Assembly: GCF_018131105.1 (NCBI RefSeq) | Contig: NZ_JAFCJI010000002.1 | Span: 1 to 64,000, forward strand | Source of the DNA: Bradyrhizobium manausense | GTDB taxonomy: Bacteria; Pseudomonadota; Alphaproteobacteria; Rhizobiales; Xanthobacteraceae | Length of the DNA stretch: 64,000 bases | Reading direction: 5' to 3' | Shown here: positions 44,900 through 53,117 of the stretch, piece by piece | How positions within the stretch are numbered: position 1 is the stretch's first letter | Layout: each line of letters opens with the position of its first letter | Notes under the pieces: model-generated | The model's database searches: none | Told to the model about the DNA's origin: nothing | The model's input: only the letters and a program-made list of their open reading frames with translations | Translations under genes and position numbers: made by a program

Positions 44900-45294
44900 T
44901 GGGTGGACCTTGGCACCAGCTTCACCGTCGTGACCTGGAGTGCGGCGCCGTCGGCGCGCTGGAGGCGCAGATTGACCGCCAGCGCCACGAAGCGATCGGT
45001 CTCGGGATTTCCGCCGGCGACGTTCATCGGCGCGATATCGACGCGCCAGCGACTGCCGGCAAGCTGCCCGCTCTGCCGGCCGGGCTTCAGCAAACCACGC
45101 GCCGGTAGATCCGCAAGCAATGTCTCCGCCGTGCCTGCCAGCGCCAGGTGCTGGTCGATCGAGCGCGTGCCCTTGGTCGTGACCGCGATGACCGAGCCGA
45201 TGGTCCCGAGCACGATGGCGATGATCGCGAGCGCGACCAGCGTCTCGATCAAGGTGAAGCCGGCGGCGTCGTTAGAGCAGCTTCTGCGCGACAA
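44896..45294 (-). CDS. gspI: Type II secretion minor pseudopilin GspI
   Basis: This 132-residue pseudopilin has the cleavage region NDAAGFTLIETLVALAIIAI with the conserved +5 glutamate, and the short globular domain normal for GspI, ending VTTVKLVPRSTQ. I take the TTG at 45294 as the start because GGAGG lies eight bases upstream on the minus strand and the leader then has a normal length of 12 residues. It overlaps the end of gspH by 23 bases. Confidence 0.87.
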   Translation of the reverse strand: MSRRSCSNDAAGFTLIETLVALAIIAIVLGTIGSVIAVTTKGTRSIDQHLALAGTAETLLADLPARGLLKPGRQSGQLAGSRWRVDIAPMNVAGGNPETDRFVALAVNLRLQRADGAALQVTTVKLVPRSTQ

Positions 45295-45778
45295 TCTCGA
45301 CGCCTCCGGTCAGCCAGTTGACCCGCACCTCGTAGCCCATGCCCGGCCGCGCCAGCGCGATCGTCCCGCCGCACGACATGCCCGACGGGAAGAAATCGAT
45401 CGACCGCCCGGTGGCGCGATCGGCGCAGCGCGCGGCCAGCGTCGCTTGGACAACGACGTCGGGCGGCAGATGGATGGTCTGCCCGGTGACGCCCGAGCGG
45501 ATCGCGCGCGCCTCGGCGTCCACCAGGGTTGCGACCCTGACCTGGCGACGCAGCGCGGAGTTGCGATCGGATTTCAGCAGTGCCGCGGTCTCGACCGCGT
45601 AGCTCTCGAGCTTCGCGCGTGTCGTCGAGTGCGGGATTCCCGGCAGGATGATCGCCGCCAGCAGGCCGATGATCGCGAGCACGCACAGGATCTCGATCAG
45701 CGCAAAGCCTTGCTGACCGAAGTCATGCTGACCTACGCCTTGCGCATCACGAACCGGTTCAGCGTGCGCCGCTGACAA
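45272..45778 (-). CDS. gspH: Type II secretion minor pseudopilin GspH
   Basis: The protein carries the prepilin motif DFGQQGFALIEILCVLAIIGLLAAI with +5 glutamate, and the globular domain with VRVATLVDAEARAIRS and IDFFPSGMSCGGTIAL, a GspH mark. No in-frame ATG or GTG lies between the gspG stop and the motif, so the start is probably the TTG at 45778, overlapping the gspG end by 20 bases and giving a 168-residue precursor with a fairly long leader. The start is the least certain in this operon. Confidence 0.82.
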   Translation of the reverse strand: MSAAHAEPVRDAQGVGQHDFGQQGFALIEILCVLAIIGLLAAIILPGIPHSTTRAKLESYAVETAALLKSDRNSALRRQVRVATLVDAEARAIRSGVTGQTIHLPPDVVVQATLAARCADRATGRSIDFFPSGMSCGGTIALARPGMGYEVRVNWLTGGVEIVAQKLL

Positions 45779-46211
45779 TGTCGGCTGCCGTTCCACTGCC
45801 GCCTTCCTGACCGTCTGATCCGAGCGAGATGATGTCGTAGGGAGCGCTTGCGCCCGGCGACCGATAGACATAGCCATGGCCCCAGGGATCGTTGGGCACC
45901 ACGCCGCCGCGCAGGTATGGCCCGTTCCAGCCGGCCTGGTTGTTGCTGCGCGTGAGCCCGGTGAGGCCTTCGTTCGAGGTCGGATAGCGGCCGAGATCGA
46001 GGTAATAGAGATCGAGCGCGCTGGAGAAGCTCTCGATCTGGATCTTCGCCGCCTTGGCCTTGGACTCGCTCAGATAGTTCAGCACCCGCGGGCCGACCAG
46101 CGCCATGATCATGCCGATGATGGTGATCACGACGAGCATCTCGACCAGGGTGAAGCCGGCCTCGCCTTCTCCGCGCCGCCGGCGGCGCTTCGACGATGGA
46201 TGTCTGGTCAC
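45759..46211 (-). CDS. gspG: Type II secretion major pseudopilin GspG
   Basis: The 150-residue major pseudopilin has the cleavage region GEAGFTLVEMLVVITIIGMIMALVGPRVL, the helical ALDLYYLDLGRYPTSNEGL segment and the calcium-loop end NDPWGHGYVYRSPG...YDIISLGSDGQEGG, all diagnostic. I choose a GTG at 46211 with GGGAGGGG upstream, giving a 28-residue basic leader (HPSSKRRRRRGEGEAG). It overlaps neither gspF nor its stop, which lies 19 bases upstream. Confidence 0.93.
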   Translation of the reverse strand: MTRHPSSKRRRRRGEGEAGFTLVEMLVVITIIGMIMALVGPRVLNYLSESKAKAAKIQIESFSSALDLYYLDLGRYPTSNEGLTGLTRSNNQAGWNGPYLRGGVVPNDPWGHGYVYRSPGASAPYDIISLGSDGQEGGSGTAADIVSGAR

Positions 46212-46230
46212 TTCAAGCCCCTCCCATTCC

Positions 46231-47442
46231 CTAACCGACAATCTGGCTTACCGACATCAGCGCCGTCATCACCGATGTGATCAGGCCGCCGACGACCAGC
46301 GAGATCGCGATGATCGCAGCGGGCCCGGCAATGCCGACCGCACGATCGAGCGTCCGTTGCAACTTGGCCTCGTAGAATTCGGCGACCCGGCCGGACAGCA
46401 TCGGCAGCTGCCCGGTCTCGTCACCCAGTCTCAGCATGCGTACCGCCATCGGCGGCAACGCGTCCGTCTCGGCGAGCGCATCGGAGAGTTTCGAGCCGTG
46501 GCGGACGCGGTCGGCGGCGTCGCTCCAGACGGGGGACGATCCTGTCGTCGCCATCATGTCGACGAGAATGCGCAGCGTGGTGGTGAGGTTGACGCCGCTG
46601 CCGAGCAGCAGGCCGAGATTACGGCAGAACAGCGCCGTGCGGTACGCGCGCATCACGTTGCGGATCGCCGGCAGCCGCGTGAATGCATTGGTGATGCCGC
46701 GACGAATGCGCTCCCGACGCAACAGCAGCCAGGCGGCCGCGATGAACGTCGCAAGCCCGGCCAGCACCGCATCGGAATTGCCACGCAGGAACGTGGAGAT
46801 GTTCAGGAACACGCCGACGATCGGATCGACCTTGGCACCGAAATCCTGCAAGACGCTGGCGAACTGAGGCAGCACGAAGGTCAGGAAGAACAGCAGCACG
46901 CATCCGGCCGCGCCGAGCACGAAGACAGGATAACGGATCGCATCCGTCAGGCGGCGCCTCAGCGCCTCGGCGCGCGCGCGTTCGCCGGCGAGCACCTCCA
47001 GCACCTGGTCCAGCGACCCCGACGCCTCGCCGACCCGCACCAGCGCGATATACATCGGCGGAAACAGTCCCTCATGCCGGGCCAGCGCCTCGCCGAAACT
47101 TTCGCCGGAGACCACCCGTGCGCGGATGTCAGCGACAATAGGCCGCAGCCGCCCGAAATCCGGATCGGCGGCGAGCAACTCCAGGCCGTCATTGATGCGG
47201 GCGCCGGCGCGCAACAGCAGCGCGAGGTCGCGGGTAAAGATGGTGACGTCTTCCGGCTTCGGCCTGTTGAACAGGCTGAGCGCGCTGTGCGCGGCGCCGC
47301 CCTCCTCCGGCGTGACGTTGTCGACCAGCACGAGGCCGAGCCGCTCGATCCGCTGCGCCACGTCGCCCGGCGCCGGCGCGGCGATGGCGCCGGAGACCAG
47401 TTCGCCGTTGGCATTGAGCGCGCGGTAGCGATAGTTCGGCAT
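46231..47442 (-). CDS. gspF: Type II secretion inner-membrane protein GspF
   Basis: This 403-residue platform protein begins MPNYRYRALNANGELVSGAI, as GspF proteins do, and has two T2SSF domains (about 65-190 and 265-390), with FTRDLALLLRAGARINDGLELL and FCRNLGLLLGSGVNLTTTLRIL as the paired signature stretches, and three membrane helices at about 170-192, 218-235 and 372-395. It follows gspE by 21 bases. A GTG four codons upstream (47454) is an alternative start. Confidence 0.94.
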   Translation of the reverse strand: MPNYRYRALNANGELVSGAIAAPAPGDVAQRIERLGLVLVDNVTPEEGGAAHSALSLFNRPKPEDVTIFTRDLALLLRAGARINDGLELLAADPDFGRLRPIVADIRARVVSGESFGEALARHEGLFPPMYIALVRVGEASGSLDQVLEVLAGERARAEALRRRLTDAIRYPVFVLGAAGCVLLFFLTFVLPQFASVLQDFGAKVDPIVGVFLNISTFLRGNSDAVLAGLATFIAAAWLLLRRERIRRGITNAFTRLPAIRNVMRAYRTALFCRNLGLLLGSGVNLTTTLRILVDMMATTGSSPVWSDAADRVRHGSKLSDALAETDALPPMAVRMLRLGDETGQLPMLSGRVAEFYEAKLQRTLDRAVGIAGPAAIIAISLVVGGLITSVMTALMSVSQIVG

Positions 47443-47463
47443 GGTTCCAAGCACACTTGAGCG

Positions 47464-49161
47464 TTAGCGCACCGTCGTGACGCGGAAGACTTCGGGCACC
47501 GTCGTCAACCCCGCCCGGCATTTGGCGACTGCATCCTCCAGCATCGTCGTCATGCCGCCCTGCATCGCGGCGGCGTCGATGGAGTGGGAATCGGTCTTCG
47601 GCCCGATCAGCGCCCGGACCTCCTCGGACATTTCGAGGATCTCGAACACGCCGTTGCGGCCGCGATAGCCGGTGCCGCCGCAGCGCTCGCAGCCGCCGGC
47701 CTCGTGCACCACCTCGCCGCATTTGAAACCGATCACGGCAAAGCGCGGATCCTTGGCGAGATCGGCCTCGGTCAGCGCGTGCGGCACCTTGCAGCGGTCG
47801 CACAGCATGCGCACCAGCCGCTGGGCCACCACCGCGCGCAATGTCGACTTGAGCAGAAAACCTTCGATGCCGAGATCGATCAGGCGCGGTATGGCCGCCG
47901 CCGCTGTCTCGGTGTGCAATGTGGTCAGCACGAGATGGCCGGTCAGCGCGGCATGAATTGCGATATGCGCGGTCTCGGCGTCGCGGACCTCGCCGACCAT
48001 GATGACGTCGGGGTCCTGACGCACGAAGGAACGCATCGCCGAGGCGAAGGTCAGGCCGATCGACGGCTTGACCTGGGACTGGTTGATGCCGGGAATCTCG
48101 TATTCGACGGGATCCTCGATGGTGAGGATCTTGCGCGTCGGTTCGTTGAGGATCGACAGCATGGTCGCAAGCGTCGTGGTCTTGCCGCTGCCGGTCGGCC
48201 CGGTGATCACGATCATGCCGTGCGGCATCGCGAGCAGGCGCGTCATCACGCTCTCGTCGCGGGTCCGCAGGCCGAGCTTGCTCATCTCGAGCAGACCGCG
48301 GTCGCGCGGCAGCAGCCGGATCACGGCGCTCTCGCCATGCTGCGTCGGCATGGTTGCAACGCGGACGTCAATTTCGTTGCGGCCGACGCGCACGCGCGCC
48401 GCGCCGTCCTGCGGCAGGCGCCGCTCGGCGATGTTGAGGCTGGCCAGAATCTTGATGCGCGAGATCAGCGCCTGCGGCGGAATGCCCTGCGGCGACGGCA
48501 ACGCACGCAACAGGCCATCGACGCGCATGCGCACTGTGAGCCCGGAGCGGAATGGCTCGACATGAATATCACTCGCGCGCAGATCCAACGCACGCTCCAA
48601 CAGGTCGTTGAGCGCCCGCACCACCGGCGCACCGCTGGCGAGATCTCGCAGGCTCTCGATATCGTCGTCGGATCGCTGCGCAGCGCTCCTGCCGCTCTCG
48701 TCGACATTTGCGTCATCGGCATCGGCCCGCTGATCGAGGACCGTCGTAATGTCCTCATATGACGCGACTACGACATCGACTGTCGTTCCGAACACGATCT
48801 CGGCCGCGCGCAGGGCCGCCGTATCGGACGGATCGGCAACCGCCAGGCGGAGACCGCCATTCGGCGCGCTGAAGGGAAAGATCGTGGATTCACGCAGAAA
48901 TCGACGCGAAAAGCCGTCCAGGCGGGGCGTCGTCGTGAGCAGTTGCGGAAGACTGAGCCGCGGCAAGCCAAAATATTCCGACACTTCGTCGGCGAAATCG
49001 GCCGCGGAGAGATCGGTGGCTTCCCAGAATTCGCGCAACGGACGTGTCAGCGTGGTCGTGCCTGACCTCTCCAGCCGGGCATGCGCCCGCGGCGGCAGCG
49101 AATATTTTTCCAAGAGGTGTTGCCGAAAGCCATCGGCGGAGCGGACTTGCATCGCATTCAC
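47464..49161 (-). CDS. gspE: Type II secretion ATPase GspE
   Basis: The 565-residue ATPase has an N1 domain, then ASDIHVEPFRSGLTVRMRVDG, the Walker A loop VITGPTGSGKTTTLATML (about 319-336), the Asp box TIEDPVEYEIPG, Walker B/His box DPDVIMVGEVRDAETAHIAI and a tetracysteine zinc site (CDRC and CERC) near the C-terminus. It powers pseudopilus assembly. The frame is open to an ATG at 49245, but that region overlaps the probable gspD promoter and has no ribosome site; a GTG at 49161 with AAGG upstream (or ATG 49152) is preferred. Confidence 0.94.
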   Translation of the reverse strand: MNAMQVRSADGFRQHLLEKYSLPPRAHARLERSGTTTLTRPLREFWEATDLSAADFADEVSEYFGLPRLSLPQLLTTTPRLDGFSRRFLRESTIFPFSAPNGGLRLAVADPSDTAALRAAEIVFGTTVDVVVASYEDITTVLDQRADADDANVDESGRSAAQRSDDDIESLRDLASGAPVVRALNDLLERALDLRASDIHVEPFRSGLTVRMRVDGLLRALPSPQGIPPQALISRIKILASLNIAERRLPQDGAARVRVGRNEIDVRVATMPTQHGESAVIRLLPRDRGLLEMSKLGLRTRDESVMTRLLAMPHGMIVITGPTGSGKTTTLATMLSILNEPTRKILTIEDPVEYEIPGINQSQVKPSIGLTFASAMRSFVRQDPDVIMVGEVRDAETAHIAIHAALTGHLVLTTLHTETAAAAIPRLIDLGIEGFLLKSTLRAVVAQRLVRMLCDRCKVPHALTEADLAKDPRFAVIGFKCGEVVHEAGGCERCGGTGYRGRNGVFEILEMSEEVRALIGPKTDSHSIDAAAMQGGMTTMLEDAVAKCRAGLTTVPEVFRVTTVR

Positions 49162-49220
49162 TGCGCTGACCTTGTTACTCGAATGCAACAGCTTCCGCGT
49201 GCCGCGGAGGTCCTTTACCC

Positions 49221-49248
49221 TTGACTTATTTCTTAGCAAAAACATAAT
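49221..49248 (+). promoter_or_regulatory. Probable promoter of gspD
   Basis: TTGACT (49221-49226) and CATAAT (49243-49248) are 16 bases apart, close to the sigma-70 consensus, and lie about 42 bases upstream of the gspD ATG at 49290, which itself has AAGGGGGA as ribosome site. The placement argues that gspE begins downstream of this region on the other strand. Confidence 0.55.
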
Positions 49249-49289
49249 CGTGGCGCAAATTATTGGGCGTCCGAGTCAAGGGGGATCGG

Positions 49290-51671
49290 ATGCAATTTCC
49301 AGTCACTTCCAGCGTTGGAAGGCGTACTTTGTTTGACGTGGTCCAGCCGCTACTGCGCCGCCGGTCAGCGTTGACTGGAATGCTCCTCCTGTTGTCGTCC
49401 GCTGTCCTGCTCTCGGCCTGCATCGTCACAGCCGATCAATCGGTCGAAGCCGACCCCAGGGATCCGCGCGCCCAGGATATTGCGGACAAGATTCGCTCCC
49501 TCGACCTCCAGCCGCGACAACCTGCCGACGCGGGAGCAAGCGGCATCGGCCAGGCGAAATCGTCGAAACCCGCGATCTATCTGAGTGATGGTGCGACGCC
49601 GCAGGGCGGCGCGCTGGCCGAACGTGACGACGGCGGCGGCAGCGGCTACGACCTCAATTTCGAGAACGCACCTGTGGCGACCGTCGCAAAGGTCATCCTT
49701 GGTGACGTACTTAACACGGGCTACACGATCGATCCGCGCGTGCAGGGCACCGTGACACTTGCCTCGGTGCGCCCCGTTCCCAAGGCCGACGCGATCTATG
49801 TTCTGGAGAATGCGTTGCGCATGTCCGGCGTGGCGCTGGTGCGTGACCGCACCGGATACCGCCTGCTGCCGGCGCCGGAAGCAGGCCCCGGCGGTGTCGA
49901 CCGCTCGGCGGGCGGCGAGGCCGGCCAGGGCATCACCGTGGTGCCGCTGCGCTACACCTCGGCACAAAACATCTTCAAGCTGCTCGATGCCTTCGGCGTG
50001 AAAGCCTCGACCATGCGTCCGGACAATTCCCGCAACACCTTGATCATCAGCGGCAGCGGCAGCGACCGGGCGAGCGCGGTCGACACGATTCTGTCATTCG
50101 ACGCAGACTGGATGCGCGGACAATCGGTCGGCATCTTCCCGGTGCGCAATTCCTCGCCCGAGCCTGTCATCTCGGAGATCGAGAAGATCATGGATTCCGG
50201 CGAAGGCGGGATGACCCAGAACATGATCAAGCTTCAGCCGATCTCGCGGCTCAACTCGATCCTCGTGGTGAGCCAGAAGCCGGAATATCTCAAGCGCGCG
50301 CAGACCTGGATCGCGCGGCTCGACCGTTCCGACACCGACGGCGTCAACATGAAATCCTATCCATTGCGCTACGGCAATTCCAAGCTGGTCGTCGCGCTGC
50401 TGAACGACATGCTGTTCAATCAGAGCGCAACGAGCAGTTCGACGCTCGACAGCGCGTCGAGCCAGGTCGCGCCCGGCGCGGGCGTCGCCAGTTCGTCTTC
50501 CGGCCCGGTCGCCGCGCTGAGCGCGCTGCCGACCGCCGCTTCAGGGGCCGCGACGCCGGTGACCGGACCTGCGGGATCATCCTTCAGCGCCCGCCCCGCT
50601 CCGGCTGCGTCCGCAACGCCGGTCCAGGACAACGGCCTCGGTGGACAAAACGGCAGCAGCTCGAAGTCCGGGCTCAACGGCATCCTCCAGAACGTGCGGA
50701 TCACCGCCGACGTCACCAACAACGCCATCCTCGTCTACGCCAATCAGGACGCGCAGCGCATCGTCGAGCAGACCATCCGCCAGATCGACAAGCCGCAGCG
50801 GCAGATCGCGATCGAGGCAACGATCGCCGAGGTGACGCTGAACGACCAGTTGAACTACGGGGTGCAGTACTTCCTGGCGAGCAAACAAGGCTCGATCTCC
50901 AACACCATCTCCGGCGTCACCAATTCCGCATCGGTCGGCAGCGGCGCCGTGGAAGCTGCGTCCAGCGCCGTCAACGCCGCCTCCGGTGCGCTGCTCGGCC
51001 GCGTGCTGCCGGGCTTCAACTTCCTGGTCGGCGCCGAGAACTCGCCACGTGTCATTCTTGACGCGCTGCACGGCGTCACCAATGTCAAGGTGCTGTCGAA
51101 CCCGTCGCTGGTGGTGCTCGACAACCAGCCCGCGACCCTGCAGGTCGGCGACCAGGTGCCGTTCTCGACCGGCACGGCGACGGTGCTGACGGCGAACAAC
51201 ACCGTGGTCAACACCATCGACTACAAGAACACCGGCATCATCCTGCGTGTGCTGCCGCGCGCCAATGCCAACGGCAATGTCGTGCTCGACATCGAGCAGG
51301 AGATATCGAGCGTGGCCGCCGGCAGCGCCAACTCGCTGACGCCGACGATCTCGCAACGCCGGGTCAAGAGTTCGATTGCGGTGACCAGCGGGCAGACCGT
51401 GCTGCTCGCCGGCCTGATCAGCGAGACCGAGAACAGGCAGCGCCAGGGCATTCCCGTGCTCGATTCCATTCCCGGCGTGGGCGACGCCTTCTCGCACCAG
51501 ACCAATGCGCGCTCACGCACCGAGTTGATCCTGTTCATCCGTCCGACCGTCATCAGGGACGGCGTCGACGCGCATGTCATCGCCGAGGAGATGCGCAGCA
51601 AGATGAACAGTCGCCTGGTCGGGACCAGCAACCCGGTGGTCACCGTAAGCCCGCCCAGGGCCGCGCGCTGA
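49290..51671 (+). CDS. gspD: Type II secretion secretin GspD
   Basis: The 793-residue outer-membrane secretin has a lipoprotein-type signal ending VLLSAC, N0 and N1-N3 domains (DLNFENAPVATVAKVILGDVL near 126, PLRYTSAQNIFKLLDAFG near 220, PVRNSSPEPVISEIEKIM near 290), a low-complexity Ala/Ser insert at about 385-470, and the secretin core with VKVLSNPSLVVLDNQPATLQVGDQVPF near 605 and VTSGQTVLLAGLISETENRQRQGIPVLDSIPGVGDAF near 705. A lipobox suggests that it reaches the outer membrane by the Lol route without a pilotin. It diverges from gspE and is followed after 4 bases by the prepilin peptidase gene. Confidence 0.95.
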   Translation: MQFPVTSSVGRRTLFDVVQPLLRRRSALTGMLLLLSSAVLLSACIVTADQSVEADPRDPRAQDIADKIRSLDLQPRQPADAGASGIGQAKSSKPAIYLSDGATPQGGALAERDDGGGSGYDLNFENAPVATVAKVILGDVLNTGYTIDPRVQGTVTLASVRPVPKADAIYVLENALRMSGVALVRDRTGYRLLPAPEAGPGGVDRSAGGEAGQGITVVPLRYTSAQNIFKLLDAFGVKASTMRPDNSRNTLIISGSGSDRASAVDTILSFDADWMRGQSVGIFPVRNSSPEPVISEIEKIMDSGEGGMTQNMIKLQPISRLNSILVVSQKPEYLKRAQTWIARLDRSDTDGVNMKSYPLRYGNSKLVVALLNDMLFNQSATSSSTLDSASSQVAPGAGVASSSSGPVAALSALPTAASGAATPVTGPAGSSFSARPAPAASATPVQDNGLGGQNGSSSKSGLNGILQNVRITADVTNNAILVYANQDAQRIVEQTIRQIDKPQRQIAIEATIAEVTLNDQLNYGVQYFLASKQGSISNTISGVTNSASVGSGAVEAASSAVNAASGALLGRVLPGFNFLVGAENSPRVILDALHGVTNVKVLSNPSLVVLDNQPATLQVGDQVPFSTGTATVLTANNTVVNTIDYKNTGIILRVLPRANANGNVVLDIEQEISSVAAGSANSLTPTISQRRVKSSIAVTSGQTVLLAGLISETENRQRQGIPVLDSIPGVGDAFSHQTNARSRTELILFIRPTVIRDGVDAHVIAEEMRSKMNSRLVGTSNPVVTVSPPRAAR

Positions 51672-51675
51672 CGGC

Positions 51676-52263
51676 GTGACCGACGACAATGCGCATGACG
51701 GGATACGCGCGCCGCTGGTGCTCAGCATCGCGTTGCTCGTCGGCGTGTTCGCGAGCCTCGTCACGGCACCGGCCGCGGAAGGACTCTATGGTGCGTTCCT
51801 GGCCGCTCTCATGGTGGCCATCGCCGCGAACGATGCGCGCTACTATTTGATCCCGAACGAGCTGAGCGGAGCCGCCTTCGCGCTCGCCCTGCTTCGCGGC
51901 GCCACTGCCGTGCCCGATGCCGGCGCCGTGGCGCTGCTCTGGCCGCTCGTGCGCGCCGTGGCCGTGGCGCTTCCGCTGCTGCTCCTGATGCTGGCCTATC
52001 GGCGCTGGCGCGGCCGGGACGGGCTCGGGCTCGGCGACGTCAAGCTCGCGGCGGTCTGCGGGGCCTGGCTGGACCTGGCGACAGTGGCCGCGGTGATCGA
52101 GCTGGCGGCGCTGCTGGCGATCGGTGCCTATGTCGCCACCGCCGCATTGCAGCGCAAACCGCTGCGTGGGACCGCCTTCCTGCCGTTCGGACTGTTTCTG
52201 GCGCCGTCGATCTGGATCGGCTGGCTGGCCGAGACCTGGTATCTGAACTGGCTCGGCGGCTGA
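51676..52263 (+). CDS. gspO: Prepilin peptidase (A24), short form
   Basis: The 195-residue membrane protein has the two catalytic aspartates of type IV prepilin peptidases: D53 in IAANDARYYLIPNELS and D121 in GLGLGDVKLAAVCGAWL. It lacks the N-terminal cytoplasmic methylase domain and zinc cysteines of full-length GspO/PilD, so it resembles the CpaA/TadV short form. About six membrane helices are visible. The start is a GTG 4 bases after gspD, so it is probably the dedicated peptidase for GspG-K. N-methylation of the pseudopilins may be missing or done elsewhere. Confidence 0.9.
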   Translation: MTDDNAHDGIRAPLVLSIALLVGVFASLVTAPAAEGLYGAFLAALMVAIAANDARYYLIPNELSGAAFALALLRGATAVPDAGAVALLWPLVRAVAVALPLLLLMLAYRRWRGRDGLGLGDVKLAAVCGAWLDLATVAAVIELAALLAIGAYVATAALQRKPLRGTAFLPFGLFLAPSIWIGWLAETWYLNWLGG

Positions 52264-52383
52264 CCGGGCTAAGGCCCGATGCCGTCAGGGCAAATCCTCT
52301 TCGCGGCGTAAGTCGCCTGCCTCGACCTTCTACTGTGCATGGGGTTGTTTTCGACTTTTTGTCGGACGCTGAGCCCCGGCGTA

Positions 52384-52932
52384 TCAATGCTCGCGGCTGG
52401 GCGCCCATTCCAGCGCCCGCAGGCGGGCCTGGGCGATCTCGCCGCGCGTCATCTTGGTGGTGACGGCGTCGCGGATCCGGGCCCGGGACTCCCGCACCCG
52501 CGGCGGCGAGGCCGCGGCCGACAGGTTCAGCCATTTGGAGGCTTCGACGATGTCCTGCGGCACGCCGAAGCCGCGGTCGTAGAGCAGCCCCAGCGAATAT
52601 TGCGCGCGGGCATCGCCCTGCTCCGCCGCCCGGCGGTACCACATCGCGGCTTCCGTATAATTCTGCGGCACGCCACGGCCGGTCTCGAACAGGAAGCCGA
52701 GATAGGACTGCGCCGCCGCGTTGCCCCGCTCGGCGAGCGGGATGAAGACGCGCGACGCGGTCGCATAGTCCTGCCGCTGCAAGGCCGCGACGCCCCGCCC
52801 GAGCGATTGGGCACCGACCGGCATCGCGGGCAGGAGCATGAGCGCCGCGACAACGGCAAGCGCCCGTCCAGCGCGTCGCAAAGGTCCGGCGTGGCGCCGG
52901 CTCCCAGCCTCGCATCGGTCTGAAATTGTCAT
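52384..52932 (-). CDS. Secreted Sel1-repeat (TPR-like) protein
   Basis: The 182-residue protein has a signal peptide (ALAVVAALMLLPAMPVGAQS) and two or three Sel1-like repeats: NAAAQSYLGFLFETGRGVPQNYTEAAMWYRRAAEQGD and ARAQYSLGLLYDRGFGVPQDIVEASKWLNLSAA, followed by a C-terminal helix. Sel1 proteins act as scaffolds in the periplasm. The ATG at 52932 puts the signal peptide in place after a basic leader; the frame continues to 53016 without a good site. It is convergent with gspO, 120 bases away. Confidence 0.8.
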   Translation of the reverse strand: MTISDRCEAGSRRHAGPLRRAGRALAVVAALMLLPAMPVGAQSLGRGVAALQRQDYATASRVFIPLAERGNAAAQSYLGFLFETGRGVPQNYTEAAMWYRRAAEQGDARAQYSLGLLYDRGFGVPQDIVEASKWLNLSAAASPPRVRESRARIRDAVTTKMTRGEIAQARLRALEWAPSREH

Positions 52933-53050
52933 GCCCGTCCTTCCCTGCACGCGCGCAAGACTAATCTGGCCGCGTGAGGGAATCCAGAGCAGCGGCTTCA
53001 ATGAGGGTCCCAACACGTGATCTCGCGCAGGGGCTCGACGGCGAGTGCAG

Positions 53051-53090
53051 ACAAATAAAAACGCTCCGGACGATATTATCGTCCGGAGCG
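53051..53090 (-). terminator. Rho-independent terminator of the beta-helix gene
   Basis: A near-perfect inverted repeat with 14-base arms (CGCTCCGGACGATA and its complement) at 53062-53090 is followed on the minus strand by TTTTTATTTGT (53051-53061), 28 bases after the stop of the beta-helix gene. Confidence 0.88.
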
Positions 53091-53117
53091 CATGATTCGA
53101 GGCGGTCGGACGACGAC

